In this document: in pieces, positions 45,242 to 54,996 of the stretch
Numbering within the stretch: position 1 is the first letter of the stretch
How the letters are laid out: each line of letters starts with the position of its first letter
Assembly (NCBI GenBank): GCA_963757265.1
Contig: CAVWRA010000004.1
Coordinates: 496,001-560,000 of the forward strand
Source of the DNA: CAIVVT01 sp963757265
GTDB lineage: Bacteria; Acidobacteriota; Terriglobia; Bryobacterales; Bryobacteraceae
Direction of reading: 5' to 3'
Length of the DNA stretch: 64,000 nt
Made by a program: the position numbers and the translations under genes
Notes under the pieces: generated by a model
Told to the model about the DNA's origin: nothing
Databases searched by the model: none
The model's input: the letters and a program-made list of their open reading frames with translations, nothing else

Positions 45242-46862
45242 ATGCTCCGGCATCTGTCGCAGCGGCTGGTGATTCCGCTGACGGTGATCGTGGTCGTGGT
45301 GGCGGTGTTTTCCGTCCTCTACACGACGTCCGGGGAAGAGCGGCAGATGCTGCGGATGATGAGCGAGGGCGCCGACCAGCTTTCGCGCAGCATTACCAGC
45401 GCCACATGGCACGCGATGCTGGCCGACCGGCGGCAGGATGCCTACCAGGTGATGGACACGATCGCCCAGAAGGAAGGCATCGACCACATCCGGATGTTCA
45501 ACCGCAACGGGCTGCTGACTTTCTCGACCAAGCCCGAGGAGATCCGGCACCAGACGGACCGCAGCCTGGAAACATGCTCGGGCTGCCACGCCAGTTCGCT
45601 GCCCTTGCAGGAGATGGACCTGGCGGCGCGGACGCAGATTTTCCGCAAGCCCGGCGGCGGGCGCAGCCTGGACATGATCACGCCGATATACAACGAGCCG
45701 TCGTGCAGCCAGGCAGAGTGCCATGCGCACCCGGCGTCGGACAAGGTGCTGGGGCTGGTGGACGTGCAACTCAGCCTGGCCAACGTGGACAGCGAACTGG
45801 CCACGATGAGGATGCGCGTGATCGTGCGGGCGCTGGTGGAGTTCGTGCTGATCAGCGTCTTCATTCTGGTCTTCACGCGGCGCTTCGTGTCGCGCCCGTT
45901 GCAGCAACTGGTGGAAGGGGCGCAGGCGATCAGCCAGATGGACCTGGACCGGCCGATCCAGGCGGCGGACGGGAGCGTGGAGATCGCGCGGCTGGCGCGG
46001 GCCTTCGAGGTGATGCGGGTGAACCTGAAGGCGGCGCGGGTCGAGATCAAGCAGTTCACGCAGAACCTCGAAACCAAGGTGGAGGAGCGGAGCCGGCAAC
46101 TCAAGACGGCGCAGCAGAAGCTGCAGACCAGCGACCGGCTGGCGTCGCTGGGGCAGCTCTCGGCCAGCGTGGCGCACGAGATCAATAACCCGATCTCGGG
46201 CGTGCTCAACCTGTGCATGCTGATGCAGCGGATCCTCAAGGACGACGGCATTCCGGCGGCGCGCGTGCCGGAGTTCCGCAAGTACCTGCAGCAGGTGACC
46301 AGCGAGACGACGCGCGTGGGCCGGATTGTCAGCGACCTGCTGGCATTTTCAGCCGGCGCGGCAAGCCGCAGCGCACGCCGGCGGACCTGAACCGGATCGT
46401 CCGCAGCACGGTTTCGCTGGTGGAGCACAAGCTGAAGCTGAGCGAACGTGGAGCTGGAGCTGAGACTGGCGAGCGGACTGCCGACGGTGCCGTGCGACGC
46501 CGTCGCAGATCCAGCAGGTGGTGCTCAATCTGATTCTGAACGCGGCCGAGGCGATGCAGGGGCGCGGGTCCGGCAAGGTGACGGTGGCAACGGCGGCAGG
46601 AGTGGACGGGCAATCGGTGGTGCTGAGCGTCAGCGACAACGGGGAAGGAATTCCGGCGGAGAACCTGCCGCGGATCTTCGATCCGTTCTTCACCACGAAG
46701 GCGGACGGCAAGGGGTGGGGCTGGGCCTGGCGGTTTCGTACGGCATCGTGCAGGCGCATGGGGGCGACATCGAGGTGAGGAGCCGTCCGGGCGAGGGGAC
46801 GGATTCACGGTGACGCTGCCGCTGGAGAGCGCGGCAAGCCGGGCGCAAGGCGGAGCCGCTGA
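45242..46862 (+). pseudogene. Membrane sensor histidine kinase with c-type heme motifs (several frame breaks)
   Basis: About 540 codons. Helix 1 (about residues 9-26) is followed by a periplasmic domain with C112-S-G-C115-H116, a c-heme motif, and C155-x4-C160-H161, a possible second CX4CH site. Helix 2 is at about 188-207, then HAMP ('RRFVSRPLQQL'), a coiled coil, and the H-box 'SASVAHEINNPISG'. The ATPase core is split over three frames with breaks near 46350, 46447, 46500, 46713 and 46797, yet N-box 'VLNLILNAAEAM', G1 'VSDNGEGIPAENL' and 'GLGLAVSYGIVQAHGG' are all intact. The start follows GGAGGTCCGAA. The gene is probably functional in the organism, with sequence errors here. Confidence 0.8.
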
Positions 46863-46866
46863 CGGC

Positions 46867-47427
46867 ATGAGCGTTTTGTTTGTGGCGCCGATGGAAGCGG
46901 TCAAAGAGGCGTTGCTCGAGGAGATCAAAGAGTCGCTGCGGCATTGTTTCGGCATCGAAGTGCGGCGTCACGCGGCGCTGGGCGCGGCGGAGTTCGCGTG
47001 GGACGGCGCGCGGCGGCAGTCGAGCGCGCCGCTGATTCTGAGGCGGCTGCTGACGGAATGGGAAGGCGGCGGCGAGGGCACAACCAAACTGCTGGCCGTG
47101 ACGAGCCGGGACCTGTTATCCCGATGCTGAGCTTCGTGTACGGACAGGCGCAATTGGGGGGCCGAGTGGCAGTGGTTTCGCGGCGCGTCTGCGCAGCGAG
47201 TTTTACGGCGCTGCCGCCGGATCGACGAACTGCTGGGACGAGGGCGTGCAAGGAGGCGCTGCACGAGACGGGCCACACTGTTCGGGCTGGTGCACTGCCC
47301 CGATGCGCGATGCGTGATGGCGCTGGCGACGGGCATCCGGCAGATCGATCTGAAGCAGCCGCTGCTCTGCGCGGCGTGCGCGGCGCTGGCGGCCGAAGGA
47401 CGCGGTGAAGCGAGGGAGAGACGATGA
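46867..47427 (+). pseudogene. Archaemetzincin-type metalloprotease (several frame breaks)
   Basis: 186 codons, the usual length for archaemetzincins. The opening 'MSVLFVAPMEAVKEALLEEI' and 'CFGIEVRR' fit the family. Read across frame breaks near 47112, 47195, 47240 and 47285, the zinc site is H-E-T-G-H-x-x-G-L-V-H-C with C-V-M and then C-A-A-C, matching the family consensus HEXXHXXGXXHCX4CXMX17CXXC with one residue fewer in the last gap. It sits four bases after the kinase stop and its TGA overlaps the regulator's ATG (ATGA), so it is the middle gene of a two-component operon. Archaemetzincin substrates are unknown. Confidence 0.75.
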
Positions 47428-48783
47428 AGACGCAATGGCAGATTCTGGTGGTGGACGACGAAGAGGTGATGCGCGAATCGCTGGCGGCGTGGCTGCGCGA
47501 GGACGGATACGGCGTGGACACGGCCGCGTCGGGACGCGAGGCCATCGACACGGCGCGCGGCGCAAGGACTACGCGATTTACTTCGTCGACCTCAAGATGC
47601 CGGGCGGCATGGACGGCATCGAGACCATGATGGAGATCCGGCGGCTGCACGCCGACGCGTCCGATCATCATCATCACGGCCTACGCCACGGTGGACACAG
47701 CCATCACGGCGATGAAGGAAGGCGCGCAGGAGTACATCGTCAAGCCGTGCAACCCGGAGGAGATCTCGCTGCTGGTGAACCGCATCATCAAGGTGAAGAA
47801 CCTGCAGCGAGAGAACACGATCCTGCGGAAAAAGCTCTCGCGGCAGTACCACTTCGGCGATATCGTCAGCAAGAACGCGCGGATGCAGGAGATCTGCGCG
47901 CTGGCGTCGGACGTCGCCAGCCTGCGCAGCACGGTGCTGATTCGAGGGCGAGAGCGGGACGGGCAAGGAGATGATCGCCCGCGCCATCCACAACACGCGG
48001 CGACCGGGCGGGGCGAGCCGTTCGTCGCGGTGTCGTGCGCCGCGCTGGCCGAAACGCTGCTCGAATCGGAGCTGTTCGGGCACGAGAAGGGAGCGTTCAC
48101 GGGAGCCGGGGCGCAGAAGAAGGGCAAGTTCGAGATGGCCGATGGCGGGACGATATTTCTGGATGAGATCGGCGACATTTCGCCGAAATTACAGGTGGAT
48201 CTATTGCGTGTTTTGCAGGAAAAGACGTTTTACCGAGTGGGCGGATCGGAGGAAGTGCGGGTGGACGTGCGGGTGATTGCGGCGACGAACGTGAACCTGC
48301 AGCAGGCGGTGCAGGAGGGCCGATTCCGCGACGATCTGTTCTACCGGCTGAACGTGATTGAGATTCGCGTTCCGCCGCTGCGCGAGCGGCGCGAGGACAT
48401 TCCGCTGCTGGCGGAGCATTTTCTGGAACGGCTGGCGCAGGAATTGCGGAAGGAGATGACGGGCATTTCGGAAGGCGCGATGCGGCTGCTGATGGACTAC
48501 AACGTGGCCGGGGAACGTGCGGGAGCTGGAGAACGCGGTGGAGCGGGCGATGGTGACGTGCCGCGGGCACGTGCTGACGGAGGACGATTTCGCGTTCCTG
48601 GCCCGCGCGGGCAACGGGCCGAGTTGGACGCCGCCCGACGCCACGCTCGAAGAGATGGAGAAGCTGATGATCGAGGCGGCACTCGAACGCAAGAGCGGAA
48701 ACATGAAAGAGGCCGCGATCGCGTTGGGCATCGACCGATCCACGCTGTACGAGAAGATCAAGCGTTACGAAATCCGGAGGTAG
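47424..48783 (+). pseudogene. NtrC-family sigma-54 response regulator (several frame breaks)
   Basis: About 452 codons, the normal length. The receiver has 'ILVVDDEEVMRESLA' and 'YFVDLKMPGG' with the phospho-Asp, and 'EGAQEYIVKPC' with the switch Lys. The AAA+ domain has Walker A 'GESGTGKEMIARAI', 'ELFGHEKGAFTGAG' with the sigma-54-contacting GAFTGA loop, Walker B 'GGTIFLDEIGD' and 'RFRDDLFYRLNVI'. The C-terminus has 'NVRELENAVERAM' and a Fis-type helix 'KEAAIALGIDRSTLYEKIK'. Frame breaks lie near 47562, 47658, 47945, 48012 and 48512; every motif survives in one frame or another. It is the partner of the heme sensor kinase. Confidence 0.82.
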
Positions 48784-48920
48784 CGGATCGTCCGCAGCGA
48801 CTGCGGTGTCGCAGGGAAAACGCGGGCGCAACCGCTCCCGAGAAAGCGATCCCCAGCAAGCAGCGGCACGAGTGCTGCCGCGGCAGCCGAGAGTGGCTGC
48901 AGCAGCAGCGGCGGGGTCAT

Positions 48921-48943
48921 GGAGCCGGACCTGGAGGTCCGGC
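48921..48943. repeat. Copy 2 of the GGAGCCGGACCTGGAGG intergenic repeat
   Basis: Same 17-base core as at 38112; here the palindrome CGGACCT-GG-AGGTCCG is perfect. It lies in the 311-base gap between the NtrC-type regulator and the amidohydrolase, in which no gene is seen. Confidence 0.6.
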
Positions 48944-49094
48944 GCAGACGTGGACGCGTGCCCCACCAAAGGCCTGCCCCACCACGCGCATCCGCTTACG
49001 GCCGCGGCCGAGTCGCGGCGCCGGGCGGCTCAGAAACGACGATCAAGGCGGTGACAGGGCGTCCAAGCTAAAATCAGATGCACGGAGGGTAGCC

Positions 49095-50366
49095 GTGCGC
49101 CGTTTCCGTTTCCTGATTCTGATTCTGATTCTGGTTCTGATCGGCAGCGCAGCGCCCGTACTGATGATGTGGCCGTTGACGGATGCGCATCCGAAAGTGC
49201 GGCTGGCGAGCGGAACGCTGGCGATTCGGGAAGCGCGGATCTATCCTTCTCCGGATGCGGCGCCGATTGAGCGCGGAAACGTGGTGGTACGGGATGGCCT
49301 CATCGCCGAGGTGCGCGCGGGCACTGCGGTGCCGGCCGAGGCGCAAGTGATCGCGTGCGACCACTGCGTGGTGATGGCCGGATTCTGGAATACGCACATC
49401 CACTTCACGGAGAGCAAATGGATGGGCGCGGCGTGGAAGCCGGCCGCCAGGCTGAACGCGCAACTGGCGGACATGCTGACGAGCCGCGGATTCACGACGG
49501 TAATCGACTTGGGTGCGGATCCGGGAGTGACGATCTCGCTGCGGCGGCGGATTGAAGCGGGCGAGCTGGCGGGACCGAAAATCTACATGTCGGGCGCACC
49601 CCATTACCCGCCCAAGGGCATCCCCTATTACCTGAAAGACACGCTGCCCTTTTATATCTTGTGGCAGATGCCGCAACCGGAGATGGCGGAGGAGGCGGTG
49701 CGCATCGAAGAGAACAATATCGCGCGTGGGCGGATGTGCTGAAGCTGTTCACGGGCTCCCACATTGCGCGCGACAAGGTGCTGCCGATGCCGGAAGCGAT
49801 CGCGCGGGCGGCGGTCGAGGTGGCGCGCCGACATGGGCAGGTCGCGTTCAGCCATACGTCCGGCCTGGCCGAGACGATGGTGGCGATTCGCGCCGGCGTG
49901 AATGTCCTGGCGCATGCGCCGGACAGCCCCGAGGGGGTCAACGACGAGCTGTGGCGCACGGTGGCCGGGCGGGGGATGGCGATGATCCCCACGTTGAAGA
50001 TGTTCGCGACGACGGTCACGACGAAGCCCGAGTCCTTGCAGCCCATCTACGCTGAAGTGCGTGAGTTCCACGCGCTGGGCGGCCCTGCTATTCGGTACGG
50101 ACGTGGGCTACATGCACGATTACACGACCGAGGATGAATTCGCGGCGCTGGGGGAGTCGGGGCTGACGGCGCGGGATGTGTTGCGGATGCTGACCACGGC
50201 TCCGGCGGAACGGCTGGGCGTGGCGAATGAAAGCGGGACCGTAGAGCCCGGGAAACGGGCGGATCTGGTGGTGCTGAAGCGCGACCCGGAGGAGGACATC
50301 CGCGCATTCGCATGGGTGCAGTGCACGGTGCGCAATGGGCGCGTGATTTATGCGCGGCCAAAATAG
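49095..50366 (+). CDS. Secreted amidohydrolase-family protein (two frame breaks)
   Basis: 423 codons. The start is a GTG at 49095 after GGAGGGTAGCC. The signal anchor is LILILILVLIG, encoded by a six-base microsatellite. Metal-dependent hydrolase features: 'VVMAGFWNTHIHF' with the HxH ligands, 'FTGSHIARDKVLPM', 'FSHTSGLAET' (His), 'LFGTDVGYMHDY' (Asp), and the C-terminal 'ESGTVEPGKRADLVVLKRDP'. The frame breaks near 49715 and 50085 cancel in length. Substrates of this group include dipeptides, hydantoins and lactones, so the function is open. A second member begins at 63415. Confidence 0.75.
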
Positions 50367-50476
50367 CGGAATGGGTTGAGATGCCGGCCGGCGGAGAGGC
50401 GGCGCGGATGGCATTCACGGGGTGCGGCGGCGTTGAGGTGTTGGCGCGACGCATGCACGCGGGACAAAGGCGCAGT

Positions 50477-50506
50477 TTGACACAGTCTTATCCGATTCGA
50501 TATAAA
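50477..50506 (+). promoter_or_regulatory. Sigma-70 promoter of tRNA-Asn
   Basis: TTGACA (50477-50482) and TATAAA (50501-50506) with an 18-base spacer, ending 18 bases before the mature tRNA start. It is one of the clearest promoters in the window. Confidence 0.7.
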
Positions 50507-50524
50507 GTGGAGGTAACTGCCTGC

Positions 50525-51067
<543 letters not shown>

Positions 51068-52393
51068 ATGATACAAGAAGCGCGCGCGACGCAGATTGAG
51101 CAATGGCCGCTTGACCGTCTGGTGTTTTATGCGCGCAACCCGCGCAAGAACGACGCGGCAGTCGATCGGATGTGCAGTAGCATTCGGGAATTCGGGTTCA
51201 AGATCCCAGTGCTGGCGCGCAGCGACGGCGAGGTGGTCGACGGCCACCTGCGGCTGAAAGCCGCGCGCAAGCTGGGTTCGTGGCCCGGCGGGGACATGAC
51301 GGCGATTCCGGTGATCCTCTGCGACGAGTGGACGCCGGCGCAGGTGAAGGCCTTCCGGTTACTGGTCAATCGATCGGTGACGTGGGCCACGTGGGACGAC
51401 GAACTGCTCGCGCTCGAGTTGCAGGAGCTCAACGCTGCTGACTTCGATCTCAGCCTGACGGGCTTCGATCCGAAGGAGATTGACGATCTGCTGCTCGACG
51501 ACGCGGACGACGATCGGGCGAATGCCGTGCCGCCGGTGCCCGAGATCCCGGCGTCGCGGCTGGGCGACCTGTGGCTGTGCGGGCCGCACCGGGTGCTATG
51601 CGGGGATTCGACCAGCCCGGAGGCCGTGGCACGGCTGCTCGGGGATCGCAAGCCGCTCCTGCTGGTCACGGATCCGCCGTACGGGATCGAGCTCGACTCC
51701 GAATGGCGCGACCGCGCCGGGCTGAATGGCTGCGGGCCCGCCGAAGCCAGCTACATGAAGCAACGGACGGAGGGCCACACCGAGACGACGATTTCTGGCG
51801 ACACGCGCGCCGATTGGTCCGAGGCCTTCGAGCTGGTGCCGAGTATTCAGGTCGCCCACGTCTGGCACGCTTCGGTCTTCACGCGCGAGGTGTTGAACGG
51901 ACTCCTGCGGATCGGCTTTCTGTATCCCCAGCAGATCATCTGGAATAAAGGCCGCACGGTGCTGACGCGCACGCACTACTGGTATCAGCACGAGCCTTGC
52001 TGGTATGTCCGCAAGAAGAATGCGCCCTGGTTTGGCAAGCCCGGCGAGAACGCGACGATCTGGGATTCGCCTTCGCCAAAGTTCATCATGGGCGGGTCGG
52101 ACGAAGAGAAGTTCGACCACCCGACGCAGAAGCCGGTTGAGCTGATGCGGCGCCCGATCCTGAACCACACCAAGCGCGGCGAGCTGATCTACGAGCCGTT
52201 CCTTGGGTCGGGCACAACGCTGGCCGCCGCGGAATTGACTGAGCGGGTCTGCTGCGGCATGGAACTGGATCCGAAGTACGTGGACGTGATCGTGCAGCGC
52301 TGGCAGGGGCTGAGCGGCAAGCACGCCCGGCTTGACGGCCATGGAGGGACGTTCGAGGAAGTTGCGGCGGAACGCCGGAAGGACGCGGCATGA
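51068..52393 (+). CDS. ParB-like nuclease domain fused to an adenine/cytosine-N DNA methyltransferase
   Basis: A 441-residue phage-type protein. Residues about 12-110 are a ParB/Srx-like domain ('PRKNDAAVDRMCSSIREFGFKIPVLA', 'VVDGHLRLKAARKLG'). The methylase has DPPY at 202-205 ('LVTDPPYGIEL') and the SAM motif 'YEPFLGSGTTLAAAEL' near 375, plus 'HPTQKPVELMRR'; this motif order is that of the beta class, usually N6-adenine or N4-cytosine. No restriction enzyme is adjacent, so it is an orphan modification enzyme, as in prophages. GGAGGAACCGG precedes the ATG. Confidence 0.92.
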   Translation: MIQEARATQIEQWPLDRLVFYARNPRKNDAAVDRMCSSIREFGFKIPVLARSDGEVVDGHLRLKAARKLGSWPGGDMTAIPVILCDEWTPAQVKAFRLLVNRSVTWATWDDELLALELQELNAADFDLSLTGFDPKEIDDLLLDDADDDRANAVPPVPEIPASRLGDLWLCGPHRVLCGDSTSPEAVARLLGDRKPLLLVTDPPYGIELDSEWRDRAGLNGCGPAEASYMKQRTEGHTETTISGDTRADWSEAFELVPSIQVAHVWHASVFTREVLNGLLRIGFLYPQQIIWNKGRTVLTRTHYWYQHEPCWYVRKKNAPWFGKPGENATIWDSPSPKFIMGGSDEEKFDHPTQKPVELMRRPILNHTKRGELIYEPFLGSGTTLAAAELTERVCCGMELDPKYVDVIVQRWQGLSGKHARLDGHGGTFEEVAAERRKDAA

Positions 52394-52525
52394 ATCGAGC
52401 AGTGCTGCCGGGAGATCGCGGCCATCGAGGCGCAGCTTCGCACCGGTCATCCAGACATCCAAGGGCTGTGCCTGGCGCTCTCGGACTGGTCGGCGGAGCT
52501 GCGGATTCTGCTGGGCCGGCAATAA
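52390..52525 (+). CDS. Small phage-associated protein (about 45 aa, one frame break)
   Basis: The ATG at 52390 overlaps the methylase stop (ATGA). After M-N-R-A one surplus base is needed to read on into 'CCREIAAIEAQLRTGHPD' and 'LCLALSDWSAELRILLG', which ends at TAA 52523-52525. The latter is a clear protein-like sequence in a frame that has no start of its own. Similar short proteins follow methylase genes in acidobacterial prophage remnants, as far as I recall. The function is unknown. The total length is 3n+1. Confidence 0.45.
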
Positions 52526-52526
52526 G

Positions 52527-52554
52527 AAAAGCCGCCGGGGAGGAATCCGGCGGC
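52527..52554 (-). terminator. Rho-independent terminator for the DUF3489 gene
   Basis: A perfect stem GCCGCCGG (52531-52538) / CCGGCGGC (52547-52554) with an eight-base loop. Read on the minus strand it is followed by TTTTCTTATT, the expected U-run. It lies between the convergent ends of the small plus-strand gene and the DUF3489 gene and can serve the latter. Confidence 0.75.
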
Positions 52555-52578
52555 AGGAGGGAGCGGACTGGACGCGGC

Positions 52579-53206
52579 TCAAGCGTCGATGGAGTAGCTG
52601 CGCGCGCCGCTTTCGGATTTGGCGGAGACGACCTTCAGGCCCATCTTCTTGCTGACGGTGCCGGAGAGAAAGCCGCGGACCGAGTGGGCCTGCCAGCCCG
52701 TGACTCCCATCAGCTCCTCCGAGCTCACTCCGCCCGCGCGCCGCAGCAGGCTGAGCACCAGCGCCGTCTTACTGCCGTCGCGCGAGCCCTTGGGCTGCGT
52801 TTCGCCCTTGGGCGCCTTCTCCGACCGGGTGGCCTTTCCTGGGCGCCTCGGGCTTCTGTGGCGCGACGTCGGGCGTTTGTGGCGCAACGGGCGTAGCCGT
52901 GGCGTCGGGCTGCGCGTCGGCGCTGGCGTGCGCTTCGGCTTGGTCCGGCAGCGTCTGGCGAAGCGTCTGAATGGCCTTCCAAATCCGGCCAGCCGCCGTC
53001 TTGCGGTCCGTGAACTTCTTGACCGGGGTCACGCCCGGGAGGCTGTTGTAGATCTCCACCAGCCGGGCAACGGGCCAATTGGCGGCGAGCTTGGCCAGGC
53101 CGGCTTCGTTTTGGAAGCGTTCCGCGTTGGGCACGGCTTCGGCTTCCTGCGCCGTCGGGTGGGCCGTGATGTTGTCGGTTTCGTTTTCAATCGTAAAAGT
53201 GATCAT
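52579..53206 (-). CDS. DUF3489-family protein (one frame break)
   Basis: About 208 residues. The N-terminal part ('MITFTIENETDNITAH', 'PVARLVEIYNSLPGVTPVKKFTDRKTAAGRIWKAIQ') and the C-terminal winged-helix-like DUF3489 part ('LLRRAGGVSSEELMGVTGWQAHSVRGFLSG', 'KMGLKVVSAK') lie in two frames joined near 52836; one extra base accounts for it and the length is 3n+1. An Ala/Pro/Gln-rich linker separates the halves. Family members occur on mobile elements, and the C-terminal fold suggests DNA binding. The start at 53206 follows AAGGACGCTTACG. Confidence 0.8.
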
Positions 53207-53354
53207 CGTAAGCGTCCTTCTGCGGTAGTTACCGCGTTGATCAGATCCATCACTCAGGTCGCGGACACAAGCAAGCAAATAGTGCCGGGGAGCCATCCGG
53301 GCGATGGAACGGCGATGAGGCTCGGAATGGCCAGCTAATCGCAGGTGAACCCAG

Positions 53355-53753
53355 ATGAAGGGCCACGGCAGCAAATTCAGCCACAAGATGGAGCAGGCGG
53401 TGGTTGCGCTGCTGACGCAGCGCAACATTGAAGAGGCGGCCCGCTCCGTCGGCATCTCGGGGCCCACGCTCTTGCGCTGGCAGAAACTGCCGGAGTTTCA
53501 GACCGCCTACCGCGAAGCCCGGCGCGCAGCGTACGGACAAGCTGTCTCGCGCTTACATCAGGCCAGCGGCGCTGCCGTCTCCACGCTGCTCAAAGTGATG
53601 GTGGAGTCCGGTACGCCGGCGTCGGCGCGCATCCGTGCAGCCGAATGCGTGCTGGATCACACCAAGCAGGCGATTGAACTCGAGGATGTCGAGGCGCGGG
53701 TGGCGGCGTTGGAGCAGGCCGCGGAAATCAAGAAACCGGGATGGCGGCAATGA
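53355..53753 (+). CDS. Helix-turn-helix protein, terminase small subunit-like
   Basis: A 132-residue protein. 'MEQAVVALLTQRNIEEAARSVGISGPTLLRWQKLPEFQTAYREARR' has the N-terminal HTH of phage terminase small subunits (phBC6A51-like), with 'ALLTQRNIEEAARSVGIS' as the helix-turn-helix. A helical C-terminal part ends in a coiled coil ('DVEARVAALEQA'). No large terminase gene is next to it, so this may be a remnant packaging gene or a regulator of the same fold. Its stop overlaps the next start by four bases (ATGA). Confidence 0.75.
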   Translation: MKGHGSKFSHKMEQAVVALLTQRNIEEAARSVGISGPTLLRWQKLPEFQTAYREARRAAYGQAVSRLHQASGAAVSTLLKVMVESGTPASARIRAAECVLDHTKQAIELEDVEARVAALEQAAEIKKPGWRQ

Positions 53754-54025
53754 GGTCCCGTCTCAAGTCGCGACTCGTGCGGCTGGAACGGGCCGAGGCG
53801 GTATCCCGCTGGTCGATCAGGATCCGGTACGGTCACGTCAAACGGCTGCCGCGCGAGTACACCGGCGAGCGGCATCTCGTGGTTGTGAAGCAACTCGCGC
53901 CGAGATCGCCCGGCCCGGAGTGGGTTGAATTCGAAGAGCGGCCTGGACCAGAGCCGGAGCAGCCCTCGGGCCCCCCCAACGAACACATCATCAACATCTG
54001 CTTAGTCGGCGGAGGGGAGGCGTGA
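53750..54025 (+). CDS. Small island protein of unknown function
   Basis: A 91-residue protein starting at the overlapping ATG (53750). It begins with a basic helix 'MRSRLKSRLVRLERAE', followed by beta-rich sequence ('WSIRIRYGHVKRLP', 'RHLVVVKQLA') and an acidic Pro-rich end. The 'R-L-x-R-L-E' start is shared with the next gene, so the two are probably paralogous small partners of the HTH protein. No function can be assigned. Confidence 0.55.
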   Translation: MRSRLKSRLVRLERAEAVSRWSIRIRYGHVKRLPREYTGERHLVVVKQLAPRSPGPEWVEFEERPGPEPEQPSGPPNEHIINICLVGGGEA

Positions 54026-54297
54026 TGAAAGCGATCGGCAGACGTCTTTGCCGCCTGGAGGATCGGTTCGCGCCGCCGGACAAGCCACGGGAGTGTGTTC
54101 GCTTGGTGGTGCACGCGCTGGGTCCGGAAGAGGGCTTGCAGAATGCGACGTGCCAGCGGACGCTCTGCGCGAACGGATGCCTCACTGAAGTTGTGCGTTT
54201 GAATGGCAGCGCTGACGGCTTGACCGATGAGGATTTGGACAGGTTCGTCGAAAGCTTCCCGATAGAGCCGGTCGGAGGCCCCGTCAGCCGATCCTGA
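54025..54297 (+). CDS. Small island protein of unknown function, paralogue-like
   Basis: A 90-residue protein. The start is the ATG at 54025 (a GTG at 54022 is the alternative), overlapping the previous stop and preceded by GGAGGGGAGG. It has the same 'R-R-L-C-R-L-E-D-R' opening helix as its neighbour, then 'CVRLVVHAL' and an acidic 'DGLTDEDLDRFVESFP' segment. Similar proteins follow terminase-small-like genes in acidobacterial islands as far as I recall. It is the last gene of the island. Confidence 0.55.
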   Translation: MKAIGRRLCRLEDRFAPPDKPRECVRLVVHALGPEEGLQNATCQRTLCANGCLTEVVRLNGSADGLTDEDLDRFVESFPIEPVGGPVSRS

Positions 54298-54666
54298 AAC
54301 GGCACCCTGGCCCAGCCAGTCACCTACCGATATTGACGGATATCGTTCCTCGCGAGGGGCAGCCTGCCGGCAAGTGATCCGGTCGCGCTCCTGAAGGTCC
54401 ATGCGCGTCTTGTCGCCATCTATCGGATGAAACGCGTCCGACCCGGGCCTCTGCCGCGCCTCTTGCCATTCCGTAAACGCCGTTTATCGTTCCGACCACC
54501 TGACCGACGTGGCGACTACGCGCTCATATGGAAGGCGGATCCCCAGACGGCCGCGGTCTACCGCTCCAAAGCAACATCCGTGACAAACAATCACTAAAAC
54601 GTTCGCGAGGCGCTTCGAGGTGAGATTCGATTCTTCCGCCATTTGGCTCCTAAACCTCGCTTGGGC
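54298..54666. other. Island end and upstream region of the metal cassette
   Basis: No gene is recognised. CTACCGATATTGAC-N6-CGTTCC at 54324-54349 recurs with the same spacing at 63264-63289. I looked for a second copy of the tRNA-Asn 3' end that would mark the far attachment site and did not find one. Confidence 0.35.
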
Positions 54667-54705
54667 TTGACTTACTTGACGAAAGAATACTATACTCCAG
54701 TATAG
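54667..54705 (+). promoter_or_regulatory. Promoter and operator of the metal cassette
   Basis: TTGACT (54667-54672), an 18-base spacer and TATACT (54691-54696). The perfect dyad CTATACT-CC-AGTATAG (54690-54705) covers the -10 box. Its TACT...AGTA arms are those of RcnR-type sites, though the C/G centre is shorter than in known RcnR sites. Binding by the repressor encoded at 54720 would block RNA polymerase. Confidence 0.7.
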
Positions 54706-54719
54706 GTTTTTCCTAACAA

Positions 54720-54986
54720 ATGGCCCACATCGCAAAGGATGGTGGAAAGAAGCTGCTGGCCCGGGTGCGCCGCATCCGGGGTCAGATCGAGGGGATTGAG
54801 CGCGCCATCCAGGAAAGCAATGACTGTTATGCCGTATTGCAGCAAACGGCCGCTGTACGCGGTGCCTTAGGAGGGTTGATGGCGGAACTGATTGATGGAC
54901 ATATCCGCCACCACGTGCATAGTGCGAATGAACGCGAAAAAGCAACGGATGAATTGATGGCGATAGTGCGCAGTTACCTGCGCTAA
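54720..54986 (+). CDS. CsoR/RcnR-family metal-sensing repressor
   Basis: An 88-residue all-helical repressor of the DUF156 family ('LLARVRRIRGQIEGIERAIQ', 'CYAVLQQTAAVRGALGGLMAELIDGHIRHHV'). The metal-site residues are His3, Cys36, His61 and His65, the H-C-H-H set of RcnR (Ni/Co) rather than the C-H-C of CsoR (Cu). It is expected to leave the DNA on binding Ni(II) or Co(II). The operator overlaps its own promoter. The leader is only about 17 bases and has no clear ribosome site. The ATPase gene follows after ten bases. Confidence 0.9.
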   Translation: MAHIAKDGGKKLLARVRRIRGQIEGIERAIQESNDCYAVLQQTAAVRGALGGLMAELIDGHIRHHVHSANEREKATDELMAIVRSYLR

Positions 54987-54996
54987 CGAGGCACCT

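Noticed and set aside
52390..52896. A 168-codon plus-strand frame starting at the methylase end
   Set aside because: Beyond the first codons it is antisense to DUF3489 and of low-complexity composition; the protein-like 45-aa product lies in another frame.
54298..54720. Second attachment site matching the tRNA-Asn 3' end
   Set aside because: No stretch resembling GTTCGAGTCCTACCTGAGG was found at the far end of the island.
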